64,000 bases of DNA, taken from an uncultured Lachnospiraceae bacterium (GTDB lineage: Bacteria; Bacillota; Clostridia; Lachnospirales; Lachnospiraceae). Shown piece after piece: positions 15,780 through 25,876 of this stretch (position 1 is the stretch's first letter; each line of letters begins with the position of its first letter). Both the position numbers and the translations under genes were made by a program. A model generated the notes under the pieces. It worked only from the letters and a program-made list of their open reading frames with translations, was not told where the DNA came from and searched no databases. Where the stretch lies: the NCBI GenBank assembly GCA_910588815.1, contig CAJUQY010000004.1, positions 43,606 to 107,605 on the forward strand, given 5' to 3'.

Positions 15780-18700
15780 TTACAGAAGGATCGCCTCTTC
15801 CAGGGAAAAGGAATAGATATAGCGTTCCTTAACCTGCTTTCCCGTGCTCATTTCCAGCGCCGCCTGATAATAATCCAGCTGCGTCCGGTAACGCTCCACG
15901 AAATACCGTCTCGCCGCCTCCTTGTCAGACCGGTCCACCCGGTCCGTTTTGTAATCCACCACGACAAGCGCCCCGTCCTCCTCAAACCAGGCATCGATAA
16001 TCCCCTGTACCAACATGATCTCCTCCGCCAGGGAGCTTTCCACATACTCTACCCGAATCTCCTTCGCCGGAAGTCCCATGACAAACTGCTGCTCCTTTTT
16101 CAGTCTTTCTGCCCCGGCCATCCGCCGTCCGAGAGGAGAGGCGAGAAACCGTCTGATTCGTCCCAGGTTCAAAGTCTGTCCCGTATCCTTCGGCAAAAGC
16201 CCCTCCCGCTCCAACTCCTGTACCGCAAGGCGCACCGCCTGGTCAGAAGGTTCCGTCCGAAAAGGCAAAAGCTCCAGAAGCTTATGATACGCCGTCCCTC
16301 TGGATGCCCCGGAAAGAGGCTCCTCTGGTTCCAAAAAGCGCGGAGACAGCGTTTCTTCCTCCCGAAATAACTGTTCCTCTTCCGCTTCTCTCTCTTCCCT
16401 CTTAAGCTCCGAAACGCTGAACTTCCTGGGCGCCGTTACAGCCTCCCCATAACCGTACTGATAAGACAGGCTGTCCCTGAGCTGTTCTTTAAGCCCTGCG
16501 TCTTCCTCACCCTTCGCCCCCGGCATCTCCTCCCGCCGGAATTTCCCGACAGCCTGCCAGAGAACCTCCTCCCGCACCAGCTCCTCCATTGTCACCAGGC
16601 GGACACTCACAGGGAGCTCCCTCTCATACAGCGGATGGAATATGGGCGGCGTGACTCCCCGCTCCGATAAGATTTCTCCATAAGCCCGGTTCCTCACCAG
16701 GGCCATCAAAATCCAGTCCAGATAGGAACCGGCAGAAAAAACCGTACCGTAAGGAAGGGATTCCCCCTCGCAAAGGCGAAGGCTGTTCCACTTGACCAGT
16801 TTTGTTTCCAGAAAACGGTCGGCCCCCGTGATAATGAGTTTTTCCTCCGCCCTGGTGAGGGCAACGTAAAGAACCCGGAGTTCCTCCCCCAGCATTTCCA
16901 GGCGAAGCCTCCTCTGGAACACTTTCTTGGGAAGGGTAGCCGCTTTCACCCGCTTTTCTACATCCACAAAATCTGCCGCGATTCCAAGCTCCGGGTGGAA
17001 AAGAATCTTCCGGTTCATATCCTGTCTATTGAAAGGCTTGCCTGCACCAGAAAGAATAACTATAGGATATTCCAGCCCTTTACTCTTATGGATGCTGGTA
17101 ATGCGGACCACATTCTCATCCCCGCCGGGTGAGGCAGCCTCCCCGAAATCCACGGAATACTTCTGAAGCTTTTCGATATACCGGACAAACTGGAACACTC
17201 CCCGATAGCTGGTGTTCTCATAATCCACCGCCCGTTTGATCAGCATCTCCATATTCTTCCTGCGGATATTTCCGCCGGGCATAGCCGCCAGCACAAAGCC
17301 GTAACCGGTCTTTTCCAGAATGTAGCGCAAAAGCTCATGAAGCCGCAGATAAACCGCCTTTTCCCTGAAATCCGCAAGCATAGAAAGAAACTGTCCCGAT
17401 TTTCTTACAAGCTCCTCTTCCACAGGCAATTCCTCTCCCCGCTCCTCCCCCCCGCAAGAACGCAGGGCGCCATAAAGGCCCCTGAGCTGTCCCGGTGAGG
17501 CCTCCCGGCCGGCGCTTGCCGACAGGAGCGCCATTTCCTCCGAAGAAAAATTCCCGATCGGCGAGGTCATGACCGCCGCCAGCGGAACATCCTGCATGGG
17601 ATTGTCAATCACACGCAAAAGGTTTAATATACAGCGGATCTCCCTGGCCGTAAAATATCCTGTCTTCGTCTGAGCCACGGCCGGAATCCCGGCCTCCATC
17701 AGCACATCCGTAAATACCTCCGCCCAGCCGCTTATGGTCCGAAGAAGAATAACTATATCACTGTAGCGGGCCGTGCGGTATTCCCCTGTCTCCTTGTCCA
17801 GCACCAAAAAGCCTGTTTCCGGCGAGACTAACTGCCTGATCCGCCCCGCCACGGCCCGCGCCTCCAGTTCCTTTGCCTGATATTCCTTAAATTCCTCCTC
17901 AGTCTCCGATGCCTTTCCCAGATCCAGAAGGAGCACCTCCGTCCGGAGACCGCCGTTTTCCTGCTCCTCCCCCGGCATTTTCACCTCCGGAAACTGCCTT
18001 CCGGGAATCAGGGCCGCATCCTCGTCGTAGGTAATTCCTCCCAGCCTTTTTTCCATCAGCTGGCCAAACAGGAAATTCGCGGTTTGAAGCACTGCCTCTC
18101 TGCTCCGGAAATTCCGGTGAAGATCGATTTTTTGGTATGCACTTTCCTCCTTGGTATAGGAGGCGTATTTCTCCATGAATAATTCCGGCCTGGCCTGGCG
18201 GAATTTATAAATGCTCTGCTTGACATCCCCCACCATAAACACATTGGGACGTCCCTCCCGCTCCTTCGACACACTGTTTAAAATAGCCTCCTGGATCCAG
18301 TTGCTGTCCTGATATTCGTCAATCATAATCTCATGAAAGCTCCGGCTAAGCTCCACCGCCGTCTCCGAGGGAAGGAAACCGCCGTCCCCGGAGGGTTCCG
18401 TCAGGATCCGAAGGGCAAAGTGGGCCACATCGCCAAAATCCACGATATTCTTTTCCCGTTTGGCTTCCCCGAACGCCTGTCCGAAGGCAAGCGCCAGCCG
18501 TATCAACTCCTTAAGCGGTTCCCCAGCCGCCCGGGTGTCGGAGCAGACCTGAGAAAGCGGCCCCAGATAAAAGGCCTCCGCCAGGGCGACCATTTCTTTT
18601 TTCATGGTGTCCCGAAGAGAAGAGAGAAACTCCTTTCTTTCCTCATCCGCCAGGGCCTTCTTACCGATCCTGGGTTTTTTCACGAAGGAGCCCTTCACAC

Positions 18701-19526
18701 CCTCCAAAAGCTTTTCTGCCTCTCTGTAATTTTCCGCCTCCGAAAGCTCCTCCGCCAGCCGCTTATCTGACCGGAACATGGCCCCATAGGGTCCCAGGGC
18801 GGCATCCTCCTCACATAACGCCAGAGCCGCCTCATACCGCTTCGCAAGTTCCCCTGTTACCAGGTGGAGTTCCTCCATCAAAGCCCGCATCCAGGCCGTT
18901 TCCGTGATCTCATCCTCTGAAATCATATCCAGCTGTTCTCTCCAAAGGCCAAGCTGCCTCTCCGGCTCCGGATAAGCCGCCGCAAACTCATAAAGCTTCA
19001 GGATATATTCTGCAATGCTTCCGTCGCCTTTCCCCTCTCCATAGCTCTCCACAAAAAGCAGGAATTCAGGAGAGGCCTCCTGATACTGTTCCTCCAGGAG
19101 CGCCCCCATGGCCTCCTCCCGAAGAAGCTTCAGCTCTCCCTCGTCCCCGATCCGAAAATCCGGGTCCAGATCCAGAAAGCTAAAATAATTGCGCACCACA
19201 TGAAGGCAGAAGCTGTCTATGGTCATAATCTTTGCGTGGGAAAGAAGATCCTCCTGCCGTCTTAAATTGCCATCCTCCGGAAAAAGCTTCAACTGCTCGG
19301 CCAGCCTCTTTCCGATCCGTTCCCGCATCTGGGCGGCGGCGGCGTTGGTGAAGGTTACCACCAAAAGCCGGTCAATGTCCACCGGACTGTTTTTGTCCGT
19401 GATCATGGCCATGATCCGTTCCACCAAAACGGCAGTCTTTCCGCTTCCCGCCGCCGCTGCCACCAGGATATTCCGCTCCTTAAGCCCGATGATCTGTTCC
19501 TGCTCCTTCGTCCACGTGACCGCCAT
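15780..19526 (-). CDS. addA: ATP-dependent helicase/nuclease subunit A
   Basis: UvrD-like helicase and nuclease subunit of AddAB, the Firmicute equivalent of RecBCD, which resects double-strand breaks for RecA. The product has 1248 residues, full length. Walker A AAAGSGKTAVL is at about 24-34, the Walker B-type DEYQDSNWIQ at about 405, and the helicase motif VRITSIHKSKGLEYP in the middle. The C-terminal PD-(D/E)XK nuclease shows GTAYHKLLELLPF and VVDYKTDRV. The ATG at 19526 has AGGAGGTGA upstream and lies inside the end of addB (47-base overlap), implying coupled translation. Confidence 0.97.
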   Translation of the reverse strand: MAVTWTKEQEQIIGLKERNILVAAAAGSGKTAVLVERIMAMITDKNSPVDIDRLLVVTFTNAAAAQMRERIGKRLAEQLKLFPEDGNLRRQEDLLSHAKIMTIDSFCLHVVRNYFSFLDLDPDFRIGDEGELKLLREEAMGALLEEQYQEASPEFLLFVESYGEGKGDGSIAEYILKLYEFAAAYPEPERQLGLWREQLDMISEDEITETAWMRALMEELHLVTGELAKRYEAALALCEEDAALGPYGAMFRSDKRLAEELSEAENYREAEKLLEGVKGSFVKKPRIGKKALADEERKEFLSSLRDTMKKEMVALAEAFYLGPLSQVCSDTRAAGEPLKELIRLALAFGQAFGEAKREKNIVDFGDVAHFALRILTEPSGDGGFLPSETAVELSRSFHEIMIDEYQDSNWIQEAILNSVSKEREGRPNVFMVGDVKQSIYKFRQARPELFMEKYASYTKEESAYQKIDLHRNFRSREAVLQTANFLFGQLMEKRLGGITYDEDAALIPGRQFPEVKMPGEEQENGGLRTEVLLLDLGKASETEEEFKEYQAKELEARAVAGRIRQLVSPETGFLVLDKETGEYRTARYSDIVILLRTISGWAEVFTDVLMEAGIPAVAQTKTGYFTAREIRCILNLLRVIDNPMQDVPLAAVMTSPIGNFSSEEMALLSASAGREASPGQLRGLYGALRSCGGEERGEELPVEEELVRKSGQFLSMLADFREKAVYLRLHELLRYILEKTGYGFVLAAMPGGNIRRKNMEMLIKRAVDYENTSYRGVFQFVRYIEKLQKYSVDFGEAASPGGDENVVRITSIHKSKGLEYPIVILSGAGKPFNRQDMNRKILFHPELGIAADFVDVEKRVKAATLPKKVFQRRLRLEMLGEELRVLYVALTRAEEKLIITGADRFLETKLVKWNSLRLCEGESLPYGTVFSAGSYLDWILMALVRNRAYGEILSERGVTPPIFHPLYERELPVSVRLVTMEELVREEVLWQAVGKFRREEMPGAKGEEDAGLKEQLRDSLSYQYGYGEAVTAPRKFSVSELKREEREAEEEQLFREEETLSPRFLEPEEPLSGASRGTAYHKLLELLPFRTEPSDQAVRLAVQELEREGLLPKDTGQTLNLGRIRRFLASPLGRRMAGAERLKKEQQFVMGLPAKEIRVEYVESSLAEEIMLVQGIIDAWFEEDGALVVVDYKTDRVDRSDKEAARRYFVERYRTQLDYYQAALEMSTGKQVKERYIYSFSLEEAILL

Positions 19527-22500
19527 GGCTGCTCACCTCCTCCCCTTCAGCTTTGGTATTTCCAAAAAAGACATCTCCGTTTTTGTCCCCTTCCGCCGGA
19601 CTGTCCGCGGCCCGGTCCGCCTCGGCAAGCTCCCTCCAGATATCCTCCGGAGCCTTCTCCGCAAAACGCCGGTATTCATACCCGGAAAGCTTCCGGTCAA
19701 ACCCGCACACCGACCGGAATTCACAGTAGTCACAGCCGGTCCGGTCCTTCCGCCGATATGGTCTCGCAGAAATTTCTCCGGCGGCAATGGCCGAGCCAAA
19801 CTGTTCCATCTGCCGGTACACAAAATTCCTCAGATGTTCAAACTGCTTTCCGGAAATGGCGGCCGATTTCCCCGCAACCGGCACACCGTCCTTCATGACC
19901 GCCGGAATCCATCTGGACTTTCCGTCTTCTTGAAACTCCTTCTGGAATAAAGAAACGGTCTCCCCGTTAAACACTCCCTTTGGCCGGAGGGCCTCCAGAA
20001 ATTCGGCTTCAGAGCCGCCGTCTGCGCCCTTCCGCTCCAGGATCGGATCCTGAACCTGATAATAAAACATACCGGCCGGGACGATTTCTTTATCCGGATG
20101 CTTTCTCTGTTCCTGTCTCATAACTGCGTCCAGGTAAACCACCAGCTGCAGTTCCAGCCCTCCGTAAACGGCATTCAGGTCAAAATCCATGCCTCCGGAC
20201 TTATAATCGATGATCTTCACATAGACCTTGTCCGCCTCCTCAAACAGATCCACCCGGTCTATTTTCCCCGCAAGCTGCATGCTTCCCCCGTCCCTCAGGG
20301 CAATCCGCATGGCCGCACTCTCTCCCGGGGCAAATTTAAGTTCAAAAGCCGCAGGCTTAAATTCCCCGGCCTTCAGCTGCTCTCCAAGGGCCCAGACCGT
20401 CTTTTCCGTGATACGTCCCATCCGGGACAAGAGATATTCATTCCTTGCAGAGGCGTGCAGCACATTTCCCCCCGCAGCCCCGGCCGCTTCCTCCATGGCT
20501 CTCTCCACCAGGGCCCTCCGCCCCGCCCCGTCAAGATCGGAAACCGCAGTCCCGTCCTCTGCGGCATACCGGAAGCAAAGTTCAATGGCCCTGTGGAACA
20601 CATTGCCCATGTCCAGGGCCGCAAACTCAAACTCCCTCCGCTTCACAAGTCTGAGGCCATAGGTTAAAAACTGCGCATAGGCGCAGGAGGCATACGTTTC
20701 CAGCCTGGTCACGCTGCCGGTCAGTGGATCCCCATAAAGAGCTCTTGCCGCTGCCCTGGAAATCTGATCGCCCCCGTAGGAAAAGAAAGCCGCACCCGTC
20801 AATTTCTCTAAAAGCTTTCTGTTGCCCTCTTCCTCCAAAAGACATCCGTAGAGGGCGTTCCACAGGCCGGAAGCCCTCCCTTCCCGGTACTCTTCCATGC
20901 CTTCGGCCAGCATCTGAAAAGCCAATAGCTTTGTGAGAACCAAGGGCTTCTCCTGCCGTCCGGAGGAAAGCTCCGGAAACAGCCTCCGAAGATAACCGAG
21001 ATACGGAGAGGGATTTTTCTTCTCTCCCGTTTCATCCGCCGCCGCATAGGAGATATACAAGCGATGGGAGGGCTTTGTCACGGTCAGATAAAAATAAAAT
21101 TTGTCGATCAGGCTGCTCTCCCTCCTGGACGGCGTAAGCTCCGCATAGGGGGCCAGATCCTCCCTGTCAAGCTCCGACAAAAGCCCCCCCTGCCTTTTTC
21201 GCTTCGGCACATTTCCGTCGTTGACGCCGATAAAAAACAGGACCTTGATATCCTTCAGGCGGCTCCGCTCCACATCTCCCACCAGGATCCGATCCAGAGC
21301 CGCCGGTATGACTCCGACCCGGATTTCCCGGCAGCCGGCATCCAATACATCGTTATAAGTCTTTACAGACAAAGTCTCCTCGCCAAGAAGCCCCACAATC
21401 CGGTCAAAAAGCTCCAAAAGCTGCCCGTAGGCCTGCTCATATTCCTTTGCCAGGCTGTAGGAGCCCTCCCTCAAAAATCCCGCAGCCATGGCGAGAAGAC
21501 GCTCCCTCACTGCGCCCTCCTCCAGAAAACGGAAGAGAGCTTCCGTCATCTCCCGCACCGTCGCCCCTTTCTTCTTAAAAGTCTCCCGCAGGACAAGAAG
21601 GGGAACGGCCGCCCTCTGTCTGGCTTCATTGAGAACCACCAGATTGACATGTTCCCCGCCCTTATAGAGGAGCTCCCAGGGCTCTTCCCATCTTCTGTGC
21701 CCCCGGATCCCGAGGGCCAGCACATAATTTTCCAGCTCAAAGAGGACATCCTCCTCAAAAGAAAGAAATCCGCATTTCAGATAGCGGAACACACTTTCAT
21801 AGGAAAAATCTTTTTCCACCGCTTCTAAAGCGGCCCGCATATACTCCACTGCCGGATTGGTGAGAAGGCTCCTCTTATCATCCAAAAAAGCCGGCAGCCC
21901 CGCCTCCGCCATGGCCTGTGAAAGCAGAGGGCGATAGCCCTCCATATCCCCGCAGACCACCGCGATCTCCCGGTAACGGTAACCCTCCTCCCTCACCAGC
22001 GCCGCCAGCCTTTCTGCCATGGCGCGGACTTCCTCCGAAGGAGAAGCCTCTCCCGAAAGAAAAATCTCCCTTGTCTCCCCGGGAAAAGCTTCGCCGCCGT
22101 CCCGGAACAGCCGCTTGGCCAAAAAGGCCAGCTCCGATCCTTTCAAAACGCGCAACGGCTCCGATAACAGGACGTCCTCCTCTCTCCCCGCCTTCGCCTC
22201 CGCCGCCATTTTGTTCAACATGGCGGCGGTTTTCCTGCTCAGCGCAAAAAAATCATCCTGTTTTCCCGCTTTCCAGATATTTCCGCCGCAGTCAATGGTG
22301 ATTGCCACCCGAAGACTTTTGCAGCACCTGAGGAGCTCGCCGATCACCTGATACTGGGCCGGCGTAAATCCGGTAAACCCGTCCAAAGTAATCACGCTGC
22401 CCCGCAGCTTCCTTGAGCGGGGGATAACCCGGCACAGAGACGGGAGCAGCTCCTCGGCAGTAATCATTCCCTCCCCCATGGCATCCCTGAAAGCGCCGAA

Positions 22501-22986
22501 CAAAAGCAGCAGGTCTTTGAGCTTCCGGTTTAACAGGGGCCTGTTTTCCGTCTTCCCCGCCAGGCCCGAAAGCTCCTCCTCCCCGATGCGGTACTGCCCG
22601 AACTCAGACATGGTGGATTTTAGCTGTTCGATAAAGCCCGCCCGGTCCAGATGGTTTTTGTAAACCTGAAGCTGCTTTTCCACCGATGCACATGCCTTTC
22701 TGAGGAGCATGCTCTTCCCCATGTCATCCAGAATAATCCCCGGCATACAGGAAAGCTCCTCGAACACCCGGTAGGAAAGCCTTTCAAAGCTTACAATATC
22801 AATGTTCATAATACTGTGCCCGGAGCTTAACATCACCAGTTCTCTCTGGGTCTCCATGGTAAACTGCTCCGGCACAATGGCGAAAAACTGCCCCCCGGGA
22901 TTTTCTTCCGCCTCTCTTACCATCGTCTGATTTAAAAAAAATGATTTGCCGGTTCCGGCACCGCCAAAAACAAACTGAAGCGACAT
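19480..22986 (-). CDS. addB: ATP-dependent helicase/nuclease subunit B
   Basis: Second subunit of AddAB, carrying the Chi-recognition helicase-like fold and a 5'-strand nuclease. The product has 1168 residues from the ATG at 22986 (AAGGAG upstream; the frame extends 18 codons further without a better site). Walker A is GGAGTGKSFFL near the N-terminus. The C-terminal nuclease has IIDYKSGG, and the four iron-sulfur cysteines are present: one in YASCAYAQFL and three in CDYCEFRSVC near the end. It precedes and overlaps addA. Confidence 0.97.
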   Translation of the reverse strand: MSLQFVFGGAGTGKSFFLNQTMVREAEENPGGQFFAIVPEQFTMETQRELVMLSSGHSIMNIDIVSFERLSYRVFEELSCMPGIILDDMGKSMLLRKACASVEKQLQVYKNHLDRAGFIEQLKSTMSEFGQYRIGEEELSGLAGKTENRPLLNRKLKDLLLLFGAFRDAMGEGMITAEELLPSLCRVIPRSRKLRGSVITLDGFTGFTPAQYQVIGELLRCCKSLRVAITIDCGGNIWKAGKQDDFFALSRKTAAMLNKMAAEAKAGREEDVLLSEPLRVLKGSELAFLAKRLFRDGGEAFPGETREIFLSGEASPSEEVRAMAERLAALVREEGYRYREIAVVCGDMEGYRPLLSQAMAEAGLPAFLDDKRSLLTNPAVEYMRAALEAVEKDFSYESVFRYLKCGFLSFEEDVLFELENYVLALGIRGHRRWEEPWELLYKGGEHVNLVVLNEARQRAAVPLLVLRETFKKKGATVREMTEALFRFLEEGAVRERLLAMAAGFLREGSYSLAKEYEQAYGQLLELFDRIVGLLGEETLSVKTYNDVLDAGCREIRVGVIPAALDRILVGDVERSRLKDIKVLFFIGVNDGNVPKRKRQGGLLSELDREDLAPYAELTPSRRESSLIDKFYFYLTVTKPSHRLYISYAAADETGEKKNPSPYLGYLRRLFPELSSGRQEKPLVLTKLLAFQMLAEGMEEYREGRASGLWNALYGCLLEEEGNRKLLEKLTGAAFFSYGGDQISRAAARALYGDPLTGSVTRLETYASCAYAQFLTYGLRLVKRREFEFAALDMGNVFHRAIELCFRYAAEDGTAVSDLDGAGRRALVERAMEEAAGAAGGNVLHASARNEYLLSRMGRITEKTVWALGEQLKAGEFKPAAFELKFAPGESAAMRIALRDGGSMQLAGKIDRVDLFEEADKVYVKIIDYKSGGMDFDLNAVYGGLELQLVVYLDAVMRQEQRKHPDKEIVPAGMFYYQVQDPILERKGADGGSEAEFLEALRPKGVFNGETVSLFQKEFQEDGKSRWIPAVMKDGVPVAGKSAAISGKQFEHLRNFVYRQMEQFGSAIAAGEISARPYRRKDRTGCDYCEFRSVCGFDRKLSGYEYRRFAEKAPEDIWRELAEADRAADSPAEGDKNGDVFFGNTKAEGEEVSSHGGHVDEGAGTDHRA

Positions 22987-23017
22987 GGCCCTCTCCTTTT
23001 TCTGCTTTTCTCCCGGT

Positions 23018-23761
23018 CTATGACAAATCCTTGAATTCACCGATCATCCGTTTGATCTCCTGCATCTGCCTGTCCGTCTCGGCAATGGTTTCCGCACAGG
23101 AAAGAAGCTTTTCGCTGATTTCCTCGTGGCCTTCCACGTTTTCCATGTTCTTTTTGTAGCGGAGCTGATGCTCTAAGCTGGCCCAAAAATCCATGGCGAT
23201 GGTCCGGATCTGAACCTCCACATGCATAGGTGTCTTCCCCCTGGAAAAGAACACGGGAACCTCCACGATCATGTGATAGCTCCGGTAGCCGTTGGGCTTG
23301 GGATTCTTGATATAATCCTTCACCTTCAGGACTTTAAGATCATCCTGTGTGGCAAGAAGAGAACCCACCATGTAAATATCATCGATGAAAGAACAGACCA
23401 CCCGCACCCCGGCAATATCGTTGAGTCCCGTCAACACATTCTCCTCATTGATCTCCAGTCCGTATCTTTGCAGCTTGTTATAAATACTGGCCGGCTTTTT
23501 GATCCTGGACCGGATAGAAGAAATGGGATTCCGGTTATAACGGACAGAAAACTCACTGTCTAATACCTCCAGTTTCGTCTTCACCTCCCGGATCGCACAC
23601 TCATACATCATCATGATGTTGGCAAAGGTGCGGACCTTTTCTTCCATCTCGATCCCGAGCTCCATCTGCCTGCTTTTTTCCTTTAGTCCCTGAATATCCA
23701 GCTGTCTCAGCTTCAATTCCCTGATATCCAAATCCTGCATTTTCAGATCCCGTATATCCAA
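23018..23761 (-). CDS. Small alarmone synthetase ((p)ppGpp synthetase, RelQ/RelP-like)
   Basis: Synthetase-only RelA/SpoT homologue making (p)ppGpp from ATP and GTP/GDP. The core at about residues 60-215 has LNDIAGVRVVCSF, NPKPNGYRSYH and EVQIRTIAMDFWASLEHQLRYK; no hydrolase domain. Start choice: the ATG at 23770 directly abuts AGGAGG, so translation more likely begins at the TTG at 23761, nine bases from that site. The first 30 residues then form three tandem ten-residue repeats (LDIRDLKMQD, LDIRELKLRQ, LDIQGLKEKS), not part of the usual domain. It lies just upstream of addB on the same strand and may share its transcript. Confidence 0.88.
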   Translation of the reverse strand: MDIRDLKMQDLDIRELKLRQLDIQGLKEKSRQMELGIEMEEKVRTFANIMMMYECAIREVKTKLEVLDSEFSVRYNRNPISSIRSRIKKPASIYNKLQRYGLEINEENVLTGLNDIAGVRVVCSFIDDIYMVGSLLATQDDLKVLKVKDYIKNPKPNGYRSYHMIVEVPVFFSRGKTPMHVEVQIRTIAMDFWASLEHQLRYKKNMENVEGHEEISEKLLSCAETIAETDRQMQEIKRMIGEFKDLS

Positions 23762-23868
23762 AACAATCATCCTCCTGCATTTTCCCGGCCCTTTCTGCCG
23801 ATGATTATATCTATTGTACCATACTTTTCTTCGAAATGGAAAAACACCTCTGATTTTTAACGGAACAG

Positions 23869-23897
23869 TAGACAAAGAAAAAAAAGATTATTATAAT
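23869..23897 (+). promoter_or_regulatory. Sigma-A promoter of the first hemerythrin gene
   Basis: -35 TAGACA (23869-23874), 17-base spacer and perfect -10 TATAAT (23892-23897), ending 42 bases before the ATG. An AAGGGGG ribosome site follows. Confidence 0.7.
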
Positions 23898-23939
23898 AAA
23901 ATACAGATTACACAATGAAAATAAGGGGGATGATTTTCC

Positions 23940-24833
23940 ATGGAAAAGATCGCATGGGATGATAAATTTAATATCGGTGTAGATATCATAGATAAAGCGC
24001 ACGCCAAGCTTTTTCGAATCATACATAAATTGATCGATCTTTCCAATGATCCAAGTACTACAAAACGTACCTGCCAGGAAATGCTCAAATATCTGGAAAC
24101 CTATTCCATGGCGCACTTCGCAGAAGAGGAAACATACATGCGTTCCATCCACTATAGCGGATATGCACAGCACAAACGAAGCCATGACAACTTCAGGGAC
24201 AAGACTCTAGTCTCCCTCAAAAAAGATCTGGAATTGTCTAACTATTCCCTGTCGGCCGTCCAGCATCTGATCGGCGCCCTGCAAAGCTGGCTGGCGGAGC
24301 ACATCCTGAAGGCAGATCAGGCCATTGTTAAAAAGGTTCCCAGGGAAAGCTATGATTTTTCCTCCCAGGCCGTCCTGATTTCCAAAGCCGTGAACCGCGC
24401 TTCACAGGATCTGTTTCTAACGGAAATGAAACTGATAAATACCGATTATAAAGGCGAGAATATCGGAAACGCTTTTTACTGCCATCAGACTTATGACATT
24501 GAAGGCGGCATTCAGCTGCGTCTTCTTCTGGGAATAGAGGAGCCCCTGTTCCGCCGGGGACTTGAAAAATTTTACGGAAAACGAAGTGTGAAGGCATTGG
24601 CGGGCCGGCCGCCGGCAAGCGAGGCCCTCCTCCCTGTCTTCAGACAGTTCTTCGGGCATATGGGGAAATTTTTCCAGTCCAAGGCAGAACATGAACTGGA
24701 CAGAAAAAATCTGCTGGATACGGACGAATTCCGTACAGATTTTATGAAGGGTTATCCCTGCCGCATGTTGTTCGGCTCCAAATCCGGATATTTCATTTTC
24801 TGTTATCGCACCAGGCGAGTAAAAAATAACTGA
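23940..24833 (+). CDS. Bacteriohemerythrin with C-terminal CheX-like domain (paralogue 1)
   Basis: Non-heme diiron protein that binds oxygen or related species. In the 297-residue product the N-terminal hemerythrin domain (about 1-135) has all expected iron ligands: His21, His59, Glu63, His78, His82, His121 and Asp126. The C-terminal half (about 145-297) is not a standard hemerythrin partner; its GKRSVKAL and MLFGSKSGYFIFCYR segments resemble the CheX-like middle domain of the hemerythrin/receiver protein at 34675. The next gene is a close tandem duplicate. In an anaerobe it probably serves oxygen sensing or scavenging; the signalling role of the C-terminal half is inference. Confidence 0.85.
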   Translation: MEKIAWDDKFNIGVDIIDKAHAKLFRIIHKLIDLSNDPSTTKRTCQEMLKYLETYSMAHFAEEETYMRSIHYSGYAQHKRSHDNFRDKTLVSLKKDLELSNYSLSAVQHLIGALQSWLAEHILKADQAIVKKVPRESYDFSSQAVLISKAVNRASQDLFLTEMKLINTDYKGENIGNAFYCHQTYDIEGGIQLRLLLGIEEPLFRRGLEKFYGKRSVKALAGRPPASEALLPVFRQFFGHMGKFFQSKAEHELDRKNLLDTDEFRTDFMKGYPCRMLFGSKSGYFIFCYRTRRVKNN

Positions 24834-24848
24834 TTTTTAATAAGAAAG

Positions 24849-24877
24849 TCAACAAAAAGAAAAACGATTAATAGTAT
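24849..24877 (+). promoter_or_regulatory. Possible promoter of the second hemerythrin gene
   Basis: TCAACA (24849-24854), 17 bases, TAGTAT (24872-24877). It aligns with the promoter of the upstream paralogue but is weaker, and read-through from the first gene is possible because no terminator separates them. Confidence 0.4.
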
Positions 24878-24919
24878 AGAAAGGGGGAATGCCAATCAAA
24901 ATCAGGAAAGGAGACTTTC

Positions 24920-25813
24920 ATGAAAAAGGTCGTGTGGGATGACTCCTTCAATATAGGTGTAGACATCATAGACAAAGCGCACGCCAAACTTTTTCGGATC
25001 ATACACAAGATGATCGACCTCTCCGAAGATGCGTCGACAACCCGGCATACCTGCAAAGAGCTCCTAAAATATCTGGAAGCCTATTCCATGGCGCATTTTT
25101 CAGAAGAAGAAGAATACATGCGCTCGATCCGATATGGCGAATACGCACACCACAAACAAATCCATGATCATTTCAGGGACGAAACCCTGGTCTCTTTAAA
25201 AAAAGAGCTGGAACAGTCTGAGTATTCTCCGGCCGCCATTCAGCATCTGACAGATACCATGCAAAACTGGTTGGCCGGGCATATTATGAAAGAGGATCAG
25301 GCCATCGTCAAAAAAGCGGTGGTCAAAAAAAACTGGCACTGTTCCGGTCAGACTGACCTTATATCCAGAGCCGTCAATCATGCCATGCAGGATGTGTTCC
25401 ATACGGAAGCCAGGCTGGTCAACCCAGATTACAGAGGACGGAACTTCGGAAACGGATTTTACTGCCAGCAGTGTTATGATATCCCCGACGGGCTTCGCCT
25501 GCGTCTTCTTCTGGGCGTAGAAGCGCCTCTGCTTCACCGGGGACTTGAAAAAATCTACGGAAAGCAAAAGCTGCCTCCGCTGTCTGACACACACCCGGCA
25601 GGCGAAGACCTTCTACAGGTCTTTGTCCCGCTTTTCGCGCACATGGAACATTTCTTTCAGGGCCAGGCAGTGCATACCCTGGATACAGACAGCCTCTTAG
25701 ACACAGACAGTTTCCGCACCGCTTTTATGAAAGGCTATCCGTGCAGTCTGCTGTTCGGTTCCAAATCCGGATATTTTATCTTCTGCTACCGCATCTGGCA
25801 TGTAAGCAAATAA
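24920..25813 (+). CDS. Bacteriohemerythrin with C-terminal CheX-like domain (paralogue 2)
   Basis: Tandem duplicate of the preceding gene: same 297-residue length, same architecture and high identity throughout. Iron ligands are conserved at His21, His59, Glu63, His78, His82, His121 and Asp126. The C-terminal half again ends LLFGSKSGYFIFCYR. A good AAGGAG precedes the ATG at 24920. A strong terminator follows. The duplication looks recent, because even synonymous sites agree over long stretches near the 5' end. Confidence 0.85.
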   Translation: MKKVVWDDSFNIGVDIIDKAHAKLFRIIHKMIDLSEDASTTRHTCKELLKYLEAYSMAHFSEEEEYMRSIRYGEYAHHKQIHDHFRDETLVSLKKELEQSEYSPAAIQHLTDTMQNWLAGHIMKEDQAIVKKAVVKKNWHCSGQTDLISRAVNHAMQDVFHTEARLVNPDYRGRNFGNGFYCQQCYDIPDGLRLRLLLGVEAPLLHRGLEKIYGKQKLPPLSDTHPAGEDLLQVFVPLFAHMEHFFQGQAVHTLDTDSLLDTDSFRTAFMKGYPCSLLFGSKSGYFIFCYRIWHVSK

Positions 25814-25819
25814 GAGAAA

Positions 25820-25861
25820 AAGGATGTGCAGACCTCACCCGTCTGCACATCCTTGGTTTTA
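25820..25861. terminator. Bidirectional terminator between the hemerythrin pair and the pentapeptide gene
   Basis: A perfect 14-bp stem (AAGGATGTGCAGAC with GTCTGCACATCCTT) and a 7-base loop. GGTTTT follows on the plus strand, TTTTTCTCTT on the minus strand. It serves convergent genes. Confidence 0.88.
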
Positions 25862-25876
25862 TCGATGGAATGGTAT

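Noticed and set aside
23820..24185. 124-codon minus-strand frame over the start of the first hemerythrin gene
   Set aside because: Antisense to an intact hemerythrin domain with all iron ligands; hydrophobic Phe/Ile-rich composition of a shadow frame.
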